A stretch of DNA of 64,000 nucleotides, from positions 124,001-188,000 of the forward strand of contig CAIVPZ010000109.1 in assembly GCA_903907955.1 (NCBI GenBank). Direction: 5' to 3'. The position numbers and the translations under genes are program-made. Below the pieces are notes generated by a model. That model did no database searches, had not been told where the DNA came from, and worked only from the letters and a program-made list of their open reading frames with translations. Shown here in pieces: positions 25,808-35,261 of the stretch. Each line of letters starts with the position of its first letter. Position 1 is the stretch's first letter. The DNA comes from an uncultured Acetobacteraceae bacterium. GTDB taxonomy: Bacteria; Pseudomonadota; Alphaproteobacteria; Acetobacterales; Acetobacteraceae.

Positions 25808-25884
25808 CAAGGAAGGCAATTTATATAACAATATTAATATGTTAATGAGGCTCCGAGGGTGATGGGTTCCCCTCCCGCCGCCGA

Positions 25885-25917
25885 CGCCACTCCCCGGACC
25901 CTGTCGGGGAAGTGGCG
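25885..25917. terminator. Hairpin beyond fixX
   Basis: CGCCACTCCCCG (25885-25896) pairs with CGGGGAAGTGGCG (25905-25917), 12 bp with one bulged A and an 8-nt loop. It lies 74 nt past the fixX stop on the minus strand and could end the fixABCX transcript or protect its 3' end; no T run follows. Confidence 0.4.
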
Positions 25918-25990
25918 CGGCACCGGAAACCCGAATGCCGGAGCAGAAACGAATATGCCCGCACCGGGCACAGCCCCGCTCCTGCTTTCG

Positions 25991-26305
25991 TCAGCCGAAC
26001 TTGAATGAAACCCCGTAGCCGCCGCGCGGATAATTCCACTCGATGTCGCCGCTTTCGGCGGTGATGATGCGGCAGGTGCCGCATTCCATGCAGCCGTCCG
26101 GCACCACCTCCACCTTGCCCTGCTCGCTGATCGAATAGCAGCCGGCCGGGCAGACGTTCACCAGGGTCTTCAACTCCGGCGTCGGTTCGAGGTGTTCCTT
26201 CACCCGCACATGCGGGCGGCCGGAATCGACCAGGTAGCGGTTCTGGTACAGCTTCTCCTCGATCTTCTGCGTCGGCTCCGTTCCGTTCGTGCTCTTCGCG
26301 TTCAT
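25991..26305 (-). CDS. fixX: Ferredoxin-like protein FixX
   Basis: A 104-residue ferredoxin-like subunit of the FixABCX electron-bifurcating complex. The Cys motifs [10 protein letters not shown] and DGCMECGTC hold the [4Fe-4S] centres, and the C-terminus ([17 protein letters not shown]) is the conserved FixX end. It accepts electrons from FixC for transfer towards nitrogenase. ATG 26305 overlaps the fixC stop (ATGA). It is the last gene of fixABCX. Confidence 0.95.
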   Translation of the reverse strand: MNAKSTNGTEPTQKIEEKLYQNRYLVDSGRPHVRVKEHLEPTPELKTLVNVCPAGCYSISEQGKVEVVPDGCMECGTCRIITAESGDIEWNYPRGGYGVSFKFG

Positions 26306-27606
26306 CGCCAGGCCCTCGCCATTTTCATCGCATCACCGATCAGACCGCCGATCCCGCGCTGCTTGCGCAGCGATTTCAGGATCTGCGTCTCCTTGGTCTT
26401 CTTGTCCTGCCCGTCCACCCGGAAGAACGCCTGCGCCGCGTTGCTCAACAGCCGCGGATAGAGGCTGAGCAATTGCGGGTTGTTGTGCAGCACGTCGGGG
26501 ATCTTGCGGTATTTCTTCATGTCCTTGAGGACGAAGCTGGCCTCCAGCCGGCGATGGTACTCGGCCAGGTATTCCTTCGTGCAAGGCTCGCGCCGCCGCT
26601 TCAGCCACACGATGGTTTCGGCGGCGATGCGGCCGGAGGTCATGGCCAGGTTCGATCCCTCGCGGTGCACCGAATTCACCAGATGCGCGGCGTCGCCCGC
26701 CACCACCCAGCCATCGCCGAAGATCTCCGGCATGGCGTTGTAGCCGCCTTCCGGAATCAGATGGGCGGCGTATTCCTTCACCTCGGAGCCGGCGATCAGC
26801 GGCGCGATGCTGGGATGGCGCTTGAAGCGGTCGAGCAGGCTGTAGGGGGTCACGCCGGCGGCCGCCAGATCGGCCACCATGCAGCCGATGCCGACCGAGA
26901 GGGATTCACGGTTGGTGTAGAGAAACGCCGTTCCGGTCATCCCCTGGGTGATGGTGCCCATCGCCTCGATGACCACGCCGGCATCGCCGGTGAGGTTGAA
27001 GCGGTTCTCCAGCACTTCCTGCGGGAGAAAATGGGTTTCCTTCACCGCCAGCGCCACGGTCTTCGGCTTCAGCTCGTCGCGCAGGCCGGAGCGCTGGCCG
27101 ACCAGCCCGTTCACGCCTTCCGACAGCACCACCACATCGGCCAGGATCGGGCCGCCATGGCGGTCGGTGAGCACGCCGATCACCCGGTCCCTGCTGTCCT
27201 TCAGCAACTCGGTGACCGTGGTTTCGCACAGCAGAATGGCGCCGGCCTCGCGCACCTTGCTGCTGAACCAGCGGTCGAACTGGCTGCGCAGGATGGTGTA
27301 GCGGTTCGGCCGCTCCTCGTTGAAATCGTCGGAGCGGTAATGCATGCCGGTATGCGACGTGTCGTCCATCATCCAGATGCGCTGCTCGATGACATGCCGC
27401 TCCAGCGGCGCGTCGTCGCGGAAGTCGGGGATCAGCTTTTCCAGCGCGTCGGCATACAGAATGGCGCCCTGCACATTCTTCGCGCCCGGATATTCGCCGC
27501 GCTCGATCTGCAGAACCTTCAGCCCGCCTTTCGCCAGGGTCAGGGCGGCGGCGTTGCCGGCCGGGCCGGCCCCCACCACGATCGCGTCAAAGCGTTCCTG
27601 TGCCAT
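26302..27606 (-). CDS. fixC: FixC flavoprotein (ETF:quinone oxidoreductase-like)
   Basis: A 434-residue FAD protein, homologous to ETF-ubiquinone oxidoreductase, that links the FixAB flavins to quinone. The FAD-binding [10 protein letters not shown] lies at ~12-21 ([15 protein letters not shown]), and [23 protein letters not shown] is the second FAD motif. It starts 10 nt after fixB ends. In diazotrophs FixABCX uses bifurcation of NADH electrons to reduce ferredoxin or flavodoxin for NifH. Confidence 0.95.
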   Translation of the reverse strand: MAQERFDAIVVGAGPAGNAAALTLAKGGLKVLQIERGEYPGAKNVQGAILYADALEKLIPDFRDDAPLERHVIEQRIWMMDDTSHTGMHYRSDDFNEERPNRYTILRSQFDRWFSSKVREAGAILLCETTVTELLKDSRDRVIGVLTDRHGGPILADVVVLSEGVNGLVGQRSGLRDELKPKTVALAVKETHFLPQEVLENRFNLTGDAGVVIEAMGTITQGMTGTAFLYTNRESLSVGIGCMVADLAAAGVTPYSLLDRFKRHPSIAPLIAGSEVKEYAAHLIPEGGYNAMPEIFGDGWVVAGDAAHLVNSVHREGSNLAMTSGRIAAETIVWLKRRREPCTKEYLAEYHRRLEASFVLKDMKKYRKIPDVLHNNPQLLSLYPRLLSNAAQAFFRVDGQDKKTKETQILKSLRKQRGIGGLIGDAMKMARAWR

Positions 27607-27616
27607 GGGTGACTCC

Positions 27617-28717
27617 TCAACCTGCCAGTCGGTTCACGGACAGACGCTTGCGGAACGCCTCGGTCAGCGCCGGCAACAGCTCCACCGCATCGGCGACGAT
27701 GCCCAGATGGGCGAAGTCGAAGATCGGCGCGTGCGGATCGGTGTTGATGGCGATGATCAGATCCGCGCCTTCCACTCCCACGCGATGCTGGATCGCGCCG
27801 GAAATGCCGGCGGCGATGTACAGCTTCGGCCGGATCGTCTTGCCGGTCTGGCCGATCTGCCGGTCGGCCGGCATCCAGCCCTTCTGCACCAGCGGTCGCG
27901 AGCCGCCCCAGTCGCCGCCCAGCGCCGATGCCAGCGCCCGCACGTGCTGCAGGTTCTCCGGCGAGCGCAGGCCGAGGCCGCCGGCCACCACGATGTCGGC
28001 ATAGGCAAGCTGCGCCTTGCTGGAATCGCGGTCGGCCACGAAACGCAGCACCTTGGTGACGATGTCGGCTTCGTGCAGCGCCACCTTGTGCTCGATGAGC
28101 CGTCCGGTGCGCCCGGGTTGGCGCGGCGGCATGGCCATGACGCGCGGCCGGATGGTCGCCATCTGCGGGCGCGTGTTCAGCGTGAAGATGGTGCACAGCA
28201 GCGACCCGCCGAAGGTGGGGCGCGTGGCGGCGAGGCAGCGGTCGTCGTCGATCGCCAGTTCCGTGCAGTCGGCGGTAAGGCCGGTGAGCACCGTGGTGGC
28301 CACCGATCCCGCCAGGTCGCGCCCCAGCACGGTCGCGCCCAGCAGCAGCACTTCCGGCTTGTAGGTGTTCACCAGTTCGGTAAGCACCTGGCTGTACGGG
28401 TCGTTGCGATAGTGTTCGAGCGTCGGGTGGTCAACCACATAGACCAGGTCGGCGCCGTGCTCCCAGGCTTCCACCGCCGCCTGCCGCAGTCCTTCGCGGC
28501 CGGCGCCCACCAGCACGCCGGCGAGTTCCACGCCGAGCTTGTCGGCAAGCTTGCGGCCCTCGCCGAGCAGTTCGAGCCCCACCGGGTGGACTTCGCCGTG
28601 CTCATATTCGATGAACACCCAGACATGCTGGTAGGATTTGAAGCGTTCCGGCAGTTCCTTCTTCATGCCGGCGCGGCTGCCGGCGGCGGCGGGAGCGGGT
28701 TTCGGGGGCGTTGTCAT
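27617..28717 (-). CDS. fixB: FixB, electron-transfer flavoprotein alpha-like subunit
   Basis: A 366-residue ETF-alpha homologue. The C-terminal FAD region ([35 protein letters not shown]) is diagnostic, and the N-terminus ([34 protein letters not shown]) is the Fix-type extension. It pairs with FixA. It lies 16 nt after fixA. Confidence 0.95.
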   Translation of the reverse strand: MTTPPKPAPAAAGSRAGMKKELPERFKSYQHVWVFIEYEHGEVHPVGLELLGEGRKLADKLGVELAGVLVGAGREGLRQAAVEAWEHGADLVYVVDHPTLEHYRNDPYSQVLTELVNTYKPEVLLLGATVLGRDLAGSVATTVLTGLTADCTELAIDDDRCLAATRPTFGGSLLCTIFTLNTRPQMATIRPRVMAMPPRQPGRTGRLIEHKVALHEADIVTKVLRFVADRDSSKAQLAYADIVVAGGLGLRSPENLQHVRALASALGGDWGGSRPLVQKGWMPADRQIGQTGKTIRPKLYIAAGISGAIQHRVGVEGADLIIAINTDPHAPIFDFAHLGIVADAVELLPALTEAFRKRLSVNRLAG

Positions 28718-28733
28718 GCTGCGTGCTCCTGCC

Positions 28734-29588
28734 TCAATAGCCGGCGGCCGTGCGCATCAGTTCGGCCTCCATCGCCGGCTGCGCGGCGAAGATGCGCTCC
28801 ATCACGTCTTCCGCAACCGCCTCGTACGGACGGTCCTTCGCCTCGACCTGCTCGGCCTTGGCGGCGCGGGGTGTCGGCGCGAACACGCGCTTGACCACGG
28901 TGGGCGAGCCGCGCAGGCCGCACATCCCCACTTCGGTGATGCCGGCGGCGGCGGCGTTCCACACCTCGATCTTGGCACGGGCGGCCCGCAGCACGTCGGG
29001 CACGGTGCCGCGGCGGATCTCGTTGGTGCCTTCCAGCATGGTGATCAGCGCCGGCAGTTTCGTGCTGAGTTCCTGCACGCCGCCCTCGGCACGCCGTGCC
29101 ACCGCGATGGTGCCGGCTTCGAGGTCGATCGCGTTGATGGCGGCGACGTAGGTGAGCTGGTTCAGGCCGAGCCGGCGGGCAATGCCGGGGCCGACCTGGG
29201 CGGTGTCGCCGTCGATGGTCTGCTTGCCGGTGAACACGACCTCGGGTGCGCCCCAGGTTTCGCCGATCTTGCGCACCGCCTGCGCGAGGGCAAAACTGGT
29301 GGCCAGCGTGTCGGACCCGGCGAAGAAACGGTCGGTCAGCAGCACGCCGCGGTTGGCGCCGATGCCGAGCGCCTTGCGCAGCGCGTCCTCGGCCATCGGC
29401 GGCCCCATGGTCAGCACCGTCACCTCGCCGCCGACCTTGTCGCGCAGGCGGAGGGCTTCCTCCAGCGCGAACAGGTCGTACGGATTGATGATGGTGGGCA
29501 CGCCCTGACGCATGATGGTGTTGGTGACGGGATGCACGCGGATCTGCGCGCTGTCGGGAACCTGCTTGATGCAGACGACGATGTGCAT
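28734..29588 (-). CDS. fixA: FixA, electron-transfer flavoprotein beta-like subunit
   Basis: A 284-residue ETF-beta homologue that carries the bifurcating flavin in the bifurcating group. [41 protein letters not shown] and [17 protein letters not shown] are conserved. It is the first gene of fixABCX and is preceded by its own sigma-54 promoter and NifA site. Confidence 0.95.
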   Translation of the reverse strand: MHIVVCIKQVPDSAQIRVHPVTNTIMRQGVPTIINPYDLFALEEALRLRDKVGGEVTVLTMGPPMAEDALRKALGIGANRGVLLTDRFFAGSDTLATSFALAQAVRKIGETWGAPEVVFTGKQTIDGDTAQVGPGIARRLGLNQLTYVAAINAIDLEAGTIAVARRAEGGVQELSTKLPALITMLEGTNEIRRGTVPDVLRAARAKIEVWNAAAAGITEVGMCGLRGSPTVVKRVFAPTPRAAKAEQVEAKDRPYEAVAEDVMERIFAAQPAMEAELMRTAAGY

Positions 29589-29641
29589 GCCTGCTTCCTT
29601 TTCTGCTGAACCTGCTGGCGCAAACTTCGGAACTTGCTAGC

Positions 29642-29656
29642 GCAAGCTTCGTGCCA
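29642..29656 (-). promoter_or_regulatory. Sigma-54 promoter of fixABCX
   Basis: The minus strand reads TGGCAC-GAAGC-TTGC, an exact -24/-12 match (TGGCAC-N5-TTGC), 54 nt upstream of the fixA start. Confidence 0.85.
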
Positions 29657-29709
29657 GCGTGCGGGTGGCGGATTTCCGCGGATTGCCCGCGGCTGTGTCC
29701 GACGGGCGG

Positions 29710-29725
29710 TGTCGGGAAGTGGACA
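29710..29725. promoter_or_regulatory. NifA binding site upstream of fixA
   Basis: TGTCGGGAAGTGGACA fits TGT-N10-ACA and lies 53 bp upstream of the -24/-12 element. It falls in the gap between nifW and fixA, so fixABCX has its own NifA control although it also follows nifW. Confidence 0.78.
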
Positions 29726-29746
29726 TGCCGGTCCGCTTTCGGCCGG

Positions 29747-30082
29747 TCAGCCTTCCGCCGATGGCATGGCGATGGCGGAAAACGGCACGAAGCTGCGGCG
29801 TGCGCCGGGGGCCGCGTCCTTGTGCACCTTGAAGCTGCGCTGCTCGATCGGGGTGGAGGCGACGAAATCGGCGTACGCGCGCGACAGCGCAACCCGGCAG
29901 GCTTCCTCGGCCGCGTCCTCGGTCAGCGCATCCAGCGCGGCGTCGGACATGTACTGGCTCATGCGCCGCAGCACGTGCAGGCGGGCGACCTGCAGCACCT
30001 GCGGGTCATAGGAAACACCCAGCAGGGTGAAGAACTCCTCGGCAGCGGACAGGCGGCGCATGCGTTCGATGAGCTGGCTCAT
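29747..30082 (-). CDS. nifW: Nitrogenase stabilising/protective protein NifW
   Basis: A 111-residue protein of the NifW family, which binds MoFe protein and helps protect or assemble it under oxygen. MRRLSAAEEFFTLLGVSYDPQVLQVARLHVLRRM is the conserved N-terminus. It lies 9 nt after nifS, in the hesB-nifS-nifW unit. Confidence 0.93.
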   Translation of the reverse strand: MSQLIERMRRLSAAEEFFTLLGVSYDPQVLQVARLHVLRRMSQYMSDAALDALTEDAAEEACRVALSRAYADFVASTPIEQRSFKVHKDAAPGARRSFVPFSAIAMPSAEG

Positions 30083-30091
30083 GGTCGATCC

Positions 30092-31297
30092 TCATGCAGG
30101 TTGCAGGGTGATGGCGGATGGGCCGCGCGCCGCCGGCCTGGCGCGCAGCCGCGAGACGATGCCGGGCAGCACGGCCAGCACCCGGTCGATATCGGAGTCC
30201 GTGGTCTCGCGTGACAGCGAGAACCGCACCGCGCCGTGCGCGGTTTCGAACGGCACCCGCATGGCGCGCAGCACATGCGACGGCCCCTGCATGCCGGACT
30301 TGCAGGCCGAGCCTGAAGAACAGGCAATACCGGCACGATCGAGCAGGGTCAGGATGCCGTCGCTGTCGGCATGCGGGAAGGCGAGGTTGCTGGTGTTGGG
30401 CAGGCGGTGGGCGGGATCGCCGGTCACCAGCACGTCACCGATGGCGGCCAGCACGCCGTGCTCCAGCCGGTCGCGCAGCGCGCCCAGCCGCGGCATCGTG
30501 TCGGGCAGGTCCGCCCGCGCCAGTTCCGCGGCGTGGCCGAGGCCGACGATGCCGGGCACGTTCTCGGTGCCGGCGCGCCGCCCGCGTTCCTGCCCGCCGC
30601 CGCGCAGCAGCGGGGTCAGCCGCAGGCCGCGGCGCACATACAGCGCACCGATGCCCTTGGGCGCGTGCAGTTTGTGTCCGGACAGCGACAACATGTCGAT
30701 GTCGGCGGCCTGCACGTCGATTGTCAGCTTCCCGACCGCCTGCACGGCGTCGGTGTGGAACAGCGCCCCCGCCGCATGCGCCAGCGCCGCGAGGTCGGAT
30801 ACCGGAAAGATCGTGCCGGTCTCGTTGTTCGCCCACATCATCGAGACGATTGCGGTGCGCGGGCCGAGGGCGCGGCGATAGGCCTCGATGTCCAGCCGGC
30901 CCAGCCCGTCCACCGGCACCACATGCACCACCGTGCCGCGCGCCTTGGTCAAATGCTGGCACAGCGCCAGCACGGCCGGGTGCTCAACCGCCGAGGTCAC
31001 CACCTCGTCGCGTCCCGGCTGCGTCGCCAGTGCGGACAGGATGGCGGTGCTGTCGGCTTCCGTGCCCGACGCGGTGAACATGATTTCCTGTTCGGCCGCC
31101 GCGCCGAGCAACCCCTGCACGGCCCGCCGCGCCTGCGCCACGGCCGAGGCCACCACGCCGCCGAAGCCGTGCAGCGACGACGGATTGCCGTAATGTTCGG
31201 TGAAGAACGGCAGCATCGCCGCCACCACCGCGGGATCGACCCGCGTGGTGGCATTGTTGTCGAGGTAGACCTTGCGGTCTGGCGCGGCCGGAGGCAT
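30092..31297 (-). CDS. nifS: Cysteine desulfurase NifS
   Basis: A 401-residue PLP enzyme delivering sulfur for nitrogenase Fe-S clusters. Motifs: VYLDNNATTRVDP near the N-terminus, PLP Lys in LSLSGHKLHAPKG, and the catalytic Cys loop CSSGSACKSG, as in NifS/IscS. ATG 31297 is chosen over an upstream Met because the family begins just before the YLDNNATT strand and GGGAG precedes it. No nifU is present in the window; HesB is the only visible scaffold or carrier candidate beside it. Confidence 0.94.
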   Translation of the reverse strand: MPPAAPDRKVYLDNNATTRVDPAVVAAMLPFFTEHYGNPSSLHGFGGVVASAVAQARRAVQGLLGAAAEQEIMFTASGTEADSTAILSALATQPGRDEVVTSAVEHPAVLALCQHLTKARGTVVHVVPVDGLGRLDIEAYRRALGPRTAIVSMMWANNETGTIFPVSDLAALAHAAGALFHTDAVQAVGKLTIDVQAADIDMLSLSGHKLHAPKGIGALYVRRGLRLTPLLRGGGQERGRRAGTENVPGIVGLGHAAELARADLPDTMPRLGALRDRLEHGVLAAIGDVLVTGDPAHRLPNTSNLAFPHADSDGILTLLDRAGIACSSGSACKSGMQGPSHVLRAMRVPFETAHGAVRFSLSRETTDSDIDRVLAVLPGIVSRLRARPAARGPSAITLQPA

Positions 31298-31326
31298 CGA
31301 CTGGCTCCCGAACCTGCTGCTGGCGC

Positions 31327-31638
31327 TCAGCAGAACGACTTGCCGCACCCGCAGCGCTGGGCGTTCGGATTGTCGAAGGTGAAGCCGGCACCGCCGGCAT
31401 CGGTGACGAAATCCACCGTCATGCCCTTCAGGCGCGGCTCGTCGGCCGGTTCGACGAACAGCATTACGCCGTGCTGCTCGACCACGATGTCATCCGGCTG
31501 GGCGGCGCGCACCAGGCCCATGCGGTACTTCATGCCGGCGCAGCCGCCGGCCTGCACGCCGAGGCGCAATCCCTGCACCCCCGCGCTGGTAATGGCGTCG
31601 CGCATGGCGCTCGCCGCGGTCTCGGTCAGGTGGATCAT
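31327..31638 (-). CDS. HesB/IscA-type Fe-S carrier of the nif cluster
   Basis: A 103-residue A-type carrier. The three Cys are in AGGCAGMKY and near the C-terminus CGCGKSF, as in IscA (C-x~64-C-x-C). It begins the hesB-nifS-nifW transcript and ends 29 nt before nifS. The open frame extends upstream, but the family length and the promoter position fix ATG 31638. The role is supplying or trafficking clusters for nitrogenase maturation; the exact step is unknown. Confidence 0.92.
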   Translation of the reverse strand: MIHLTETAASAMRDAITSAGVQGLRLGVQAGGCAGMKYRMGLVRAAQPDDIVVEQHGVMLFVEPADEPRLKGMTVDFVTDAGGAGFTFDNPNAQRCGCGKSFC

Positions 31639-31682
31639 GCTGTCGGCCCTCCTTCGCGAACGTGTCACGGCGGAAGTGCACA

Positions 31683-31697
31683 GCAAACGCCGTGCCA
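31683..31697 (-). promoter_or_regulatory. Sigma-54 promoter of hesB-nifS-nifW
   Basis: The minus strand reads TGGCAC-GGCGT-TTGC, 45 nt before the hesB ATG. Confidence 0.85.
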
Positions 31698-31758
31698 GTC
31701 GGCCCCGCGAGGCGGCAGGCCGGTTTGCGCGGGGCGGCGGTGGTCGGGGTTGCGACGT

Positions 31759-31774
31759 TGTCGGGTCTGCGACA
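31759..31774. promoter_or_regulatory. NifA binding site upstream of hesB
   Basis: TGTCGGGTCTGCGACA fits TGT-N10-ACA, 61 bp upstream of the sigma-54 element, in the gap after nifQ. Confidence 0.78.
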
Positions 31775-31783
31775 GGCCGTTCG

Positions 31784-32401
31784 TCAGGCCGCCAGATCGG
31801 TGGCGCGGCGGGCGCGGGCGAGCAGGCTTTCGCCGCTCTCGTCGCCGAAGCAGACCTCGAAATCATCGCATTCGGCACAGCTCGGCGCGGCGCAGAGCAT
31901 GTAGCCCTCGTCGCGGCAGATCGTGCGGTAGAAGAACTTCTTCCATTTCATGTCGGCGCGGTTGCGCGCCGCCAGCGGGGCGAAGTGGCGGGTCATCAGG
32001 CCGGACAATTCGTCGCGGCTGTGCAGGCCGAGATCCTGCCAGAGATGATTGGGCCGCAGGCAGCGCCGCGCCACCAGATCGGCCAGACGCCCTTCAAACG
32101 CGCTGCCGGTGGTCGTGCCGGCGCGCAGCAATTCACGCAGGCATTCCTCATCAACGCCCGCGAACGGTTGCGGGCGGCCCCGCAGGCCGGCGAACATCGC
32201 CCTGGCCTGCGGAAAGAATTCCGCCGCCAGTGCACACAGATCGTCGCCCGCCAGCCCGGTGGTCTCGGTTGCGGGACGGCCGGCCTCGCCGGCTTCCCAC
32301 AACGCGAGCGCCAGCATGCCGGCGACCGCATGCGCATCCGCCGCATCCGCCATCGGGGCGGCATGCTGCATCAGCATGGCGTGGATGTCGGCGGCGTGCA
32401 T
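31784..32401 (-). CDS. nifQ: NifQ, molybdenum donor for FeMo-co
   Basis: A 205-residue protein thought to carry a Mo-Fe-S cluster and pass Mo to NifEN. The C-terminal metal motif C-x4-C-x2-C-x5-C (CAAPSCAECDDFEVC) is intact, with the preceding WKKFFYRTICRDEGY block conserved. It is the last gene of the long nifH unit, 18 nt after fdxB. Confidence 0.93.
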   Translation of the reverse strand: MHAADIHAMLMQHAAPMADAADAHAVAGMLALALWEAGEAGRPATETTGLAGDDLCALAAEFFPQARAMFAGLRGRPQPFAGVDEECLRELLRAGTTTGSAFEGRLADLVARRCLRPNHLWQDLGLHSRDELSGLMTRHFAPLAARNRADMKWKKFFYRTICRDEGYMLCAAPSCAECDDFEVCFGDESGESLLARARRATDLAA

Positions 32402-32419
32402 GCGGATTGTCTCCCTCTG

Positions 32420-32713
32420 TCAGCCGGCCTTGCCGTGCGTCTGGCAGCCGCTCGGGCAGACGCGGGCGCAGGCACCGCAGCCGATGCAACCGCCGCCATC
32501 CACCATCACCATCACCTTGCGCTCGATCTCGCCGTCATCGTCATCGTCGTCGGTCAGGTCCACCCAGTCGCCGTCTTCGGTAATGCCGCGCAGCGTCATC
32601 ACGTCGCGGCTGCACACCTTGTAGCAGCGACCGCAGCCGATACAGGTCTTCGGATCGATCGACAGCAGGAATTCCGGCTCCCAGGCGCGGCCGTCGCGGG
32701 TTATGGCGGTCAT
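32420..32713 (-). CDS. fdxB: nif-type 2[4Fe-4S] ferredoxin (FdxB family, ferredoxin III)
   Basis: A 97-residue ferredoxin with CIGCGRCYKVCSRDV and CIGCGACARVCPSG cluster motifs separated by an acidic linker containing a long Asp run (residues ~55-60), as in nif ferredoxin III. ATG overlaps the DUF683 gene stop (ATGA). It is a likely electron carrier for cofactor assembly or nitrogenase. Confidence 0.92.
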   Translation of the reverse strand: MTAITRDGRAWEPEFLLSIDPKTCIGCGRCYKVCSRDVMTLRGITEDGDWVDLTDDDDDDGEIERKVMVMVDGGGCIGCGACARVCPSGCQTHGKAG

Positions 32714-32919
32714 GGCGTGGTCTCCGTTTCAAGCTGCTTCAATGCTGCCCGCTTTGCGGCGAGTTCGGCAAACACGGCGTGCGCCCGCGCCGCCACTTCG
32801 GGGATGCGTTCCCAGTCCTTCGGCAATTCCTCGGACAGATCGTGCAGATCCATCTTCGCCGTGGTGGCCTTCGCCGACAGGCGCCTGAGCTCCGCCTTCA
32901 GCGTGTCGATATCGCTCAA
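32710..32919 (-). CDS. CCE_0567/DUF683-type nif accessory protein
   Basis: A 69-residue helical hairpin protein (LKAELRRLSAKATTAKMDLHDLSEELPKDWERIPEVA) typical of the DUF683 family that always follows nifX/DUF269. A cyanobacterial homologue binds Fe or Ni; the role in nitrogen fixation is undefined. Confidence 0.9.
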   Translation of the reverse strand: MSDIDTLKAELRRLSAKATTAKMDLHDLSEELPKDWERIPEVAARAHAVFAELAAKRAALKQLETETTP

Positions 32920-32931
32920 TGTCGTTTCCTT

Positions 32932-33390
32932 TCAGGCGCGCGCCAGATCGGGATGCGCCTCGATCATCGCGACCGCCTGGTCCACCGCCTTCATGCCTTC
33001 CTTCGCCAGCGCGCCGAGATCGTTGAAGCCGAAGCGGTGCACGTCGCGCAGGGTGCGCGCATGCACCACCAGCACGCCGGCGATCAGCACCACCCGGCCG
33101 AATCCTTCATGGCTCATCTTCATCATCGGCGAGGCCATCACGCCGGTGACCCGTTCCACCGCCAGCCCGATCGCCTGGTAGAACTTCTCCACCCGGTCCA
33201 GCGTATCCGGATCGGGATCGCCGATGATCGGAATGGTGCGGCGCTGCTCCCTGGTGATGATGTAGTCGGCCAGCAGGTCGCGGTCGGTCTTGCGGTCCCA
33301 CGCCCCGAAGGCGTCCTCGGCGCGGATGCGTGCCGCCAGGCTCTTCAGGAACGGCGTATCCATCGGGTCCGCTGCGGCGGTTTCGCTCAT
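32932..33390 (-). CDS. NifX-associated protein (DUF269)
   Basis: A 152-residue protein of the DUF269 family, nearly universal in Mo-nif clusters between nifX and fdxB. Conserved text: FLKSLAARIRAEDAFGAWDRKTD and the FGRVVLIAGVLVVHARTLRDVHRFGF segment. Its biochemical function is unknown. It starts 3 nt after nifX ends. Confidence 0.92.
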   Translation of the reverse strand: MSETAAADPMDTPFLKSLAARIRAEDAFGAWDRKTDRDLLADYIITREQRRTIPIIGDPDPDTLDRVEKFYQAIGLAVERVTGVMASPMMKMSHEGFGRVVLIAGVLVVHARTLRDVHRFGFNDLGALAKEGMKAVDQAVAMIEAHPDLARA

Positions 33391-33393
33391 CGG

Positions 33394-33882
33394 TCAGGTT
33401 TCCTCGTCATCCAGGAAGTCCATGGAGCGGCGCGGCTCCTGCGCGCCCATTACCTTGCGCAGCCAGGGCGGCGGATTGCCCGCCATCATCGTCTGCACCC
33501 GCGCCAGGATCGAGTCGATCGGTTCGGGCGCCGCCAGCTTCACCGGGTGGATGTGCGCGCCCACCACCTTCGCCGCCGCCGGCCCGCCAATGGCCAGCAC
33601 GAACAGCAGATGGCAGCCGGTCAGGGCCTCGACCTTGGCGCCGATCCGGTCCGCGCCGTCATCGGAATGCGCGCCGGATTGGTCGGACACGTTGTCGAAG
33701 CTGAGCGCCTCGACGAAGCGCGCCTCGGCGGGGGTGACGTCATAGACGGCGAAGCGGGGCGCCGAGCCGAAATGCGCGTTCAGCGTGCGCATATCCTGCG
33801 TGGCGATGGCCACGCGCAGCCGCGGCAGCGGTGCCTCCTGCGGCGCCGCGGTTTCAATGAGCGACAGGCGACGCGCCAGCAT
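33394..33882 (-). CDS. nifX: NifX, FeMo-co precursor carrier
   Basis: A 162-residue protein of the NifX/NafY family that holds NifB-co or VK-cluster between NifB, NifEN and NifDK. The core RVAIATQDMRTLNAHFGSAPRFAVYDV has the cofactor-binding region with His in AHFG. It starts at ATG 33882, inside the end of nifN (29-nt overlap). Confidence 0.93.
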   Translation of the reverse strand: MLARRLSLIETAAPQEAPLPRLRVAIATQDMRTLNAHFGSAPRFAVYDVTPAEARFVEALSFDNVSDQSGAHSDDGADRIGAKVEALTGCHLLFVLAIGGPAAAKVVGAHIHPVKLAAPEPIDSILARVQTMMAGNPPPWLRKVMGAQEPRRSMDFLDDEET

Positions 33883-35254
33883 GGTGTTTCTCCTGATCGG
33901 CGGTGAAAGGAGGGGGGATGGCGGAGGCGAAGTCATCGGGGCCATGCGTGTGCATGCCGGCCAGGACGGTGTTCGCCACTTCGAAAATCAGGTCGCGGGT
34001 GCCGCGATAGCCGGCGGTGCCGCGATGCAGCGCGCCCAGCCGGTCGAACACCGGAAAGCCGCAGCGCAGCAGCGGAATGTGCAGCCGCTCCGCCGCCTGC
34101 CGGCCATGGCTGTGGGTGACCAGCAACTCGGCCCCGCCGGCGCGGGCGAGATCCTCCAGGTCCATCAGATCGCCGACCACCACGCGCTTCGCCGCACAGG
34201 CCGCCAGATGCGGCGCATTGGCGGTGGCGGCCACCGCCGCCACGATGTCGGCGCCCAGCGCGGCAAAGAAGCCGGACAGCGCGAACAGCAGGTCGGGATC
34301 GGCGCCGATGGCGACGCGGCGCCCGCCGAACTGGAAATGCCCGTCCAGCATCGCATCGAGCAACTGGCTGCGCTGGCGCCGCAGCCCGGCCGGCGCCGGC
34401 CGTCCGGAAATTTCGCTGAGCAGGGCGACGAATTCGTCGGCGGGGCCGAGGCCGGTCAGGCTGCGCAGCACGGTGGCAGGCACGCCGGTGCGCGCGGACA
34501 GCAACTCGGCCGGGGCGCGCATGTGTTCGCCGATGGCGATGGTGTGGCGGGCGCGGCCCATGCGGACGATGTCTTCCAGCGCGGTGCCGCCCAGCGTGGT
34601 GGCGACATACTGCGCCGGCACCGTGCCGTCGAGCGACTGCGACACATCGGGCAGCACCACCGCCGCGAGGCCGAACGCCTGCGCGGTTTCCACCATCCAC
34701 TCGATATCGGCGGCGGTCTGGTGCACGCCGGGCAGCAGATTGACCTGCGGCGGCAGCGGGGCGGCCCCGTCGGCCGGCTCGACGATCGTCTCGATGATGG
34801 CGGCAACCGCGCGCGACCAGCCGTCCTCCAGCCCGCCATGGTAATCCGGCGTATGCGCCAGCACCACGCGCACGCCGGCGAGTTCCGGCCGGCGCGCCAG
34901 GATCAGCCGCAGATCGCCTTCCATGTCCTCGCCGCGGGTTTCCACCAGTGCGGTGGTGGCGATGCCGATGAAGCGCGGCTTCATCCGTTTGGTCAGGTTG
35001 ACCAGCGCCTGCTCCAGATTGTCGGCGCCGCCCATGATGGTCGCCACTTCGTCGAGCGCCGTGGTCTGCAGCGGAATCGCTTCACGGGTGTGGCGCACGG
35101 TCAGCACCAGCGCGAACGAGGTGCATCCCTGGGCGCCATGCAGCAGCGGCACCGCGCCGGCGATGCCCAGATAGGCCAGCGCGGCGCCAAGCGGTGCCGA
35201 GGATTTCAGCGGATTGGTCATCAGCGCCTTGCGGGCGTTCACGAGTTCGGCCAT
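33854..35254 (-). CDS. nifN: NifN, FeMo-co assembly scaffold subunit
   Basis: A 466-residue NifK-like scaffold subunit. LLHGAQGCTSFALV provides one cluster Cys. With NifE it forms the heterotetramer on which FeMo-co is completed. ATG 35254 is chosen (MAELVNARKALMTNPLKSSAPLG), 7 nt after nifE ends. The length is normal. Confidence 0.95.
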   Translation of the reverse strand: MAELVNARKALMTNPLKSSAPLGAALAYLGIAGAVPLLHGAQGCTSFALVLTVRHTREAIPLQTTALDEVATIMGGADNLEQALVNLTKRMKPRFIGIATTALVETRGEDMEGDLRLILARRPELAGVRVVLAHTPDYHGGLEDGWSRAVAAIIETIVEPADGAAPLPPQVNLLPGVHQTAADIEWMVETAQAFGLAAVVLPDVSQSLDGTVPAQYVATTLGGTALEDIVRMGRARHTIAIGEHMRAPAELLSARTGVPATVLRSLTGLGPADEFVALLSEISGRPAPAGLRRQRSQLLDAMLDGHFQFGGRRVAIGADPDLLFALSGFFAALGADIVAAVAATANAPHLAACAAKRVVVGDLMDLEDLARAGGAELLVTHSHGRQAAERLHIPLLRCGFPVFDRLGALHRGTAGYRGTRDLIFEVANTVLAGMHTHGPDDFASAIPPPFTADQEKHHAGASPVAH

Positions 35255-35261
35255 TGCCGCC

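Noticed and set aside
26302-29588. fixABCX considered as housekeeping ETF genes
   Set aside because: All four fix genes are together, FixX is present, and a NifA site with sigma-54 promoter lies in front.
30371-33181. A 936-codon plus-strand frame across the nif genes
   Set aside because: Crosses several genes with clear motifs on the minus strand; no recognisable domain.
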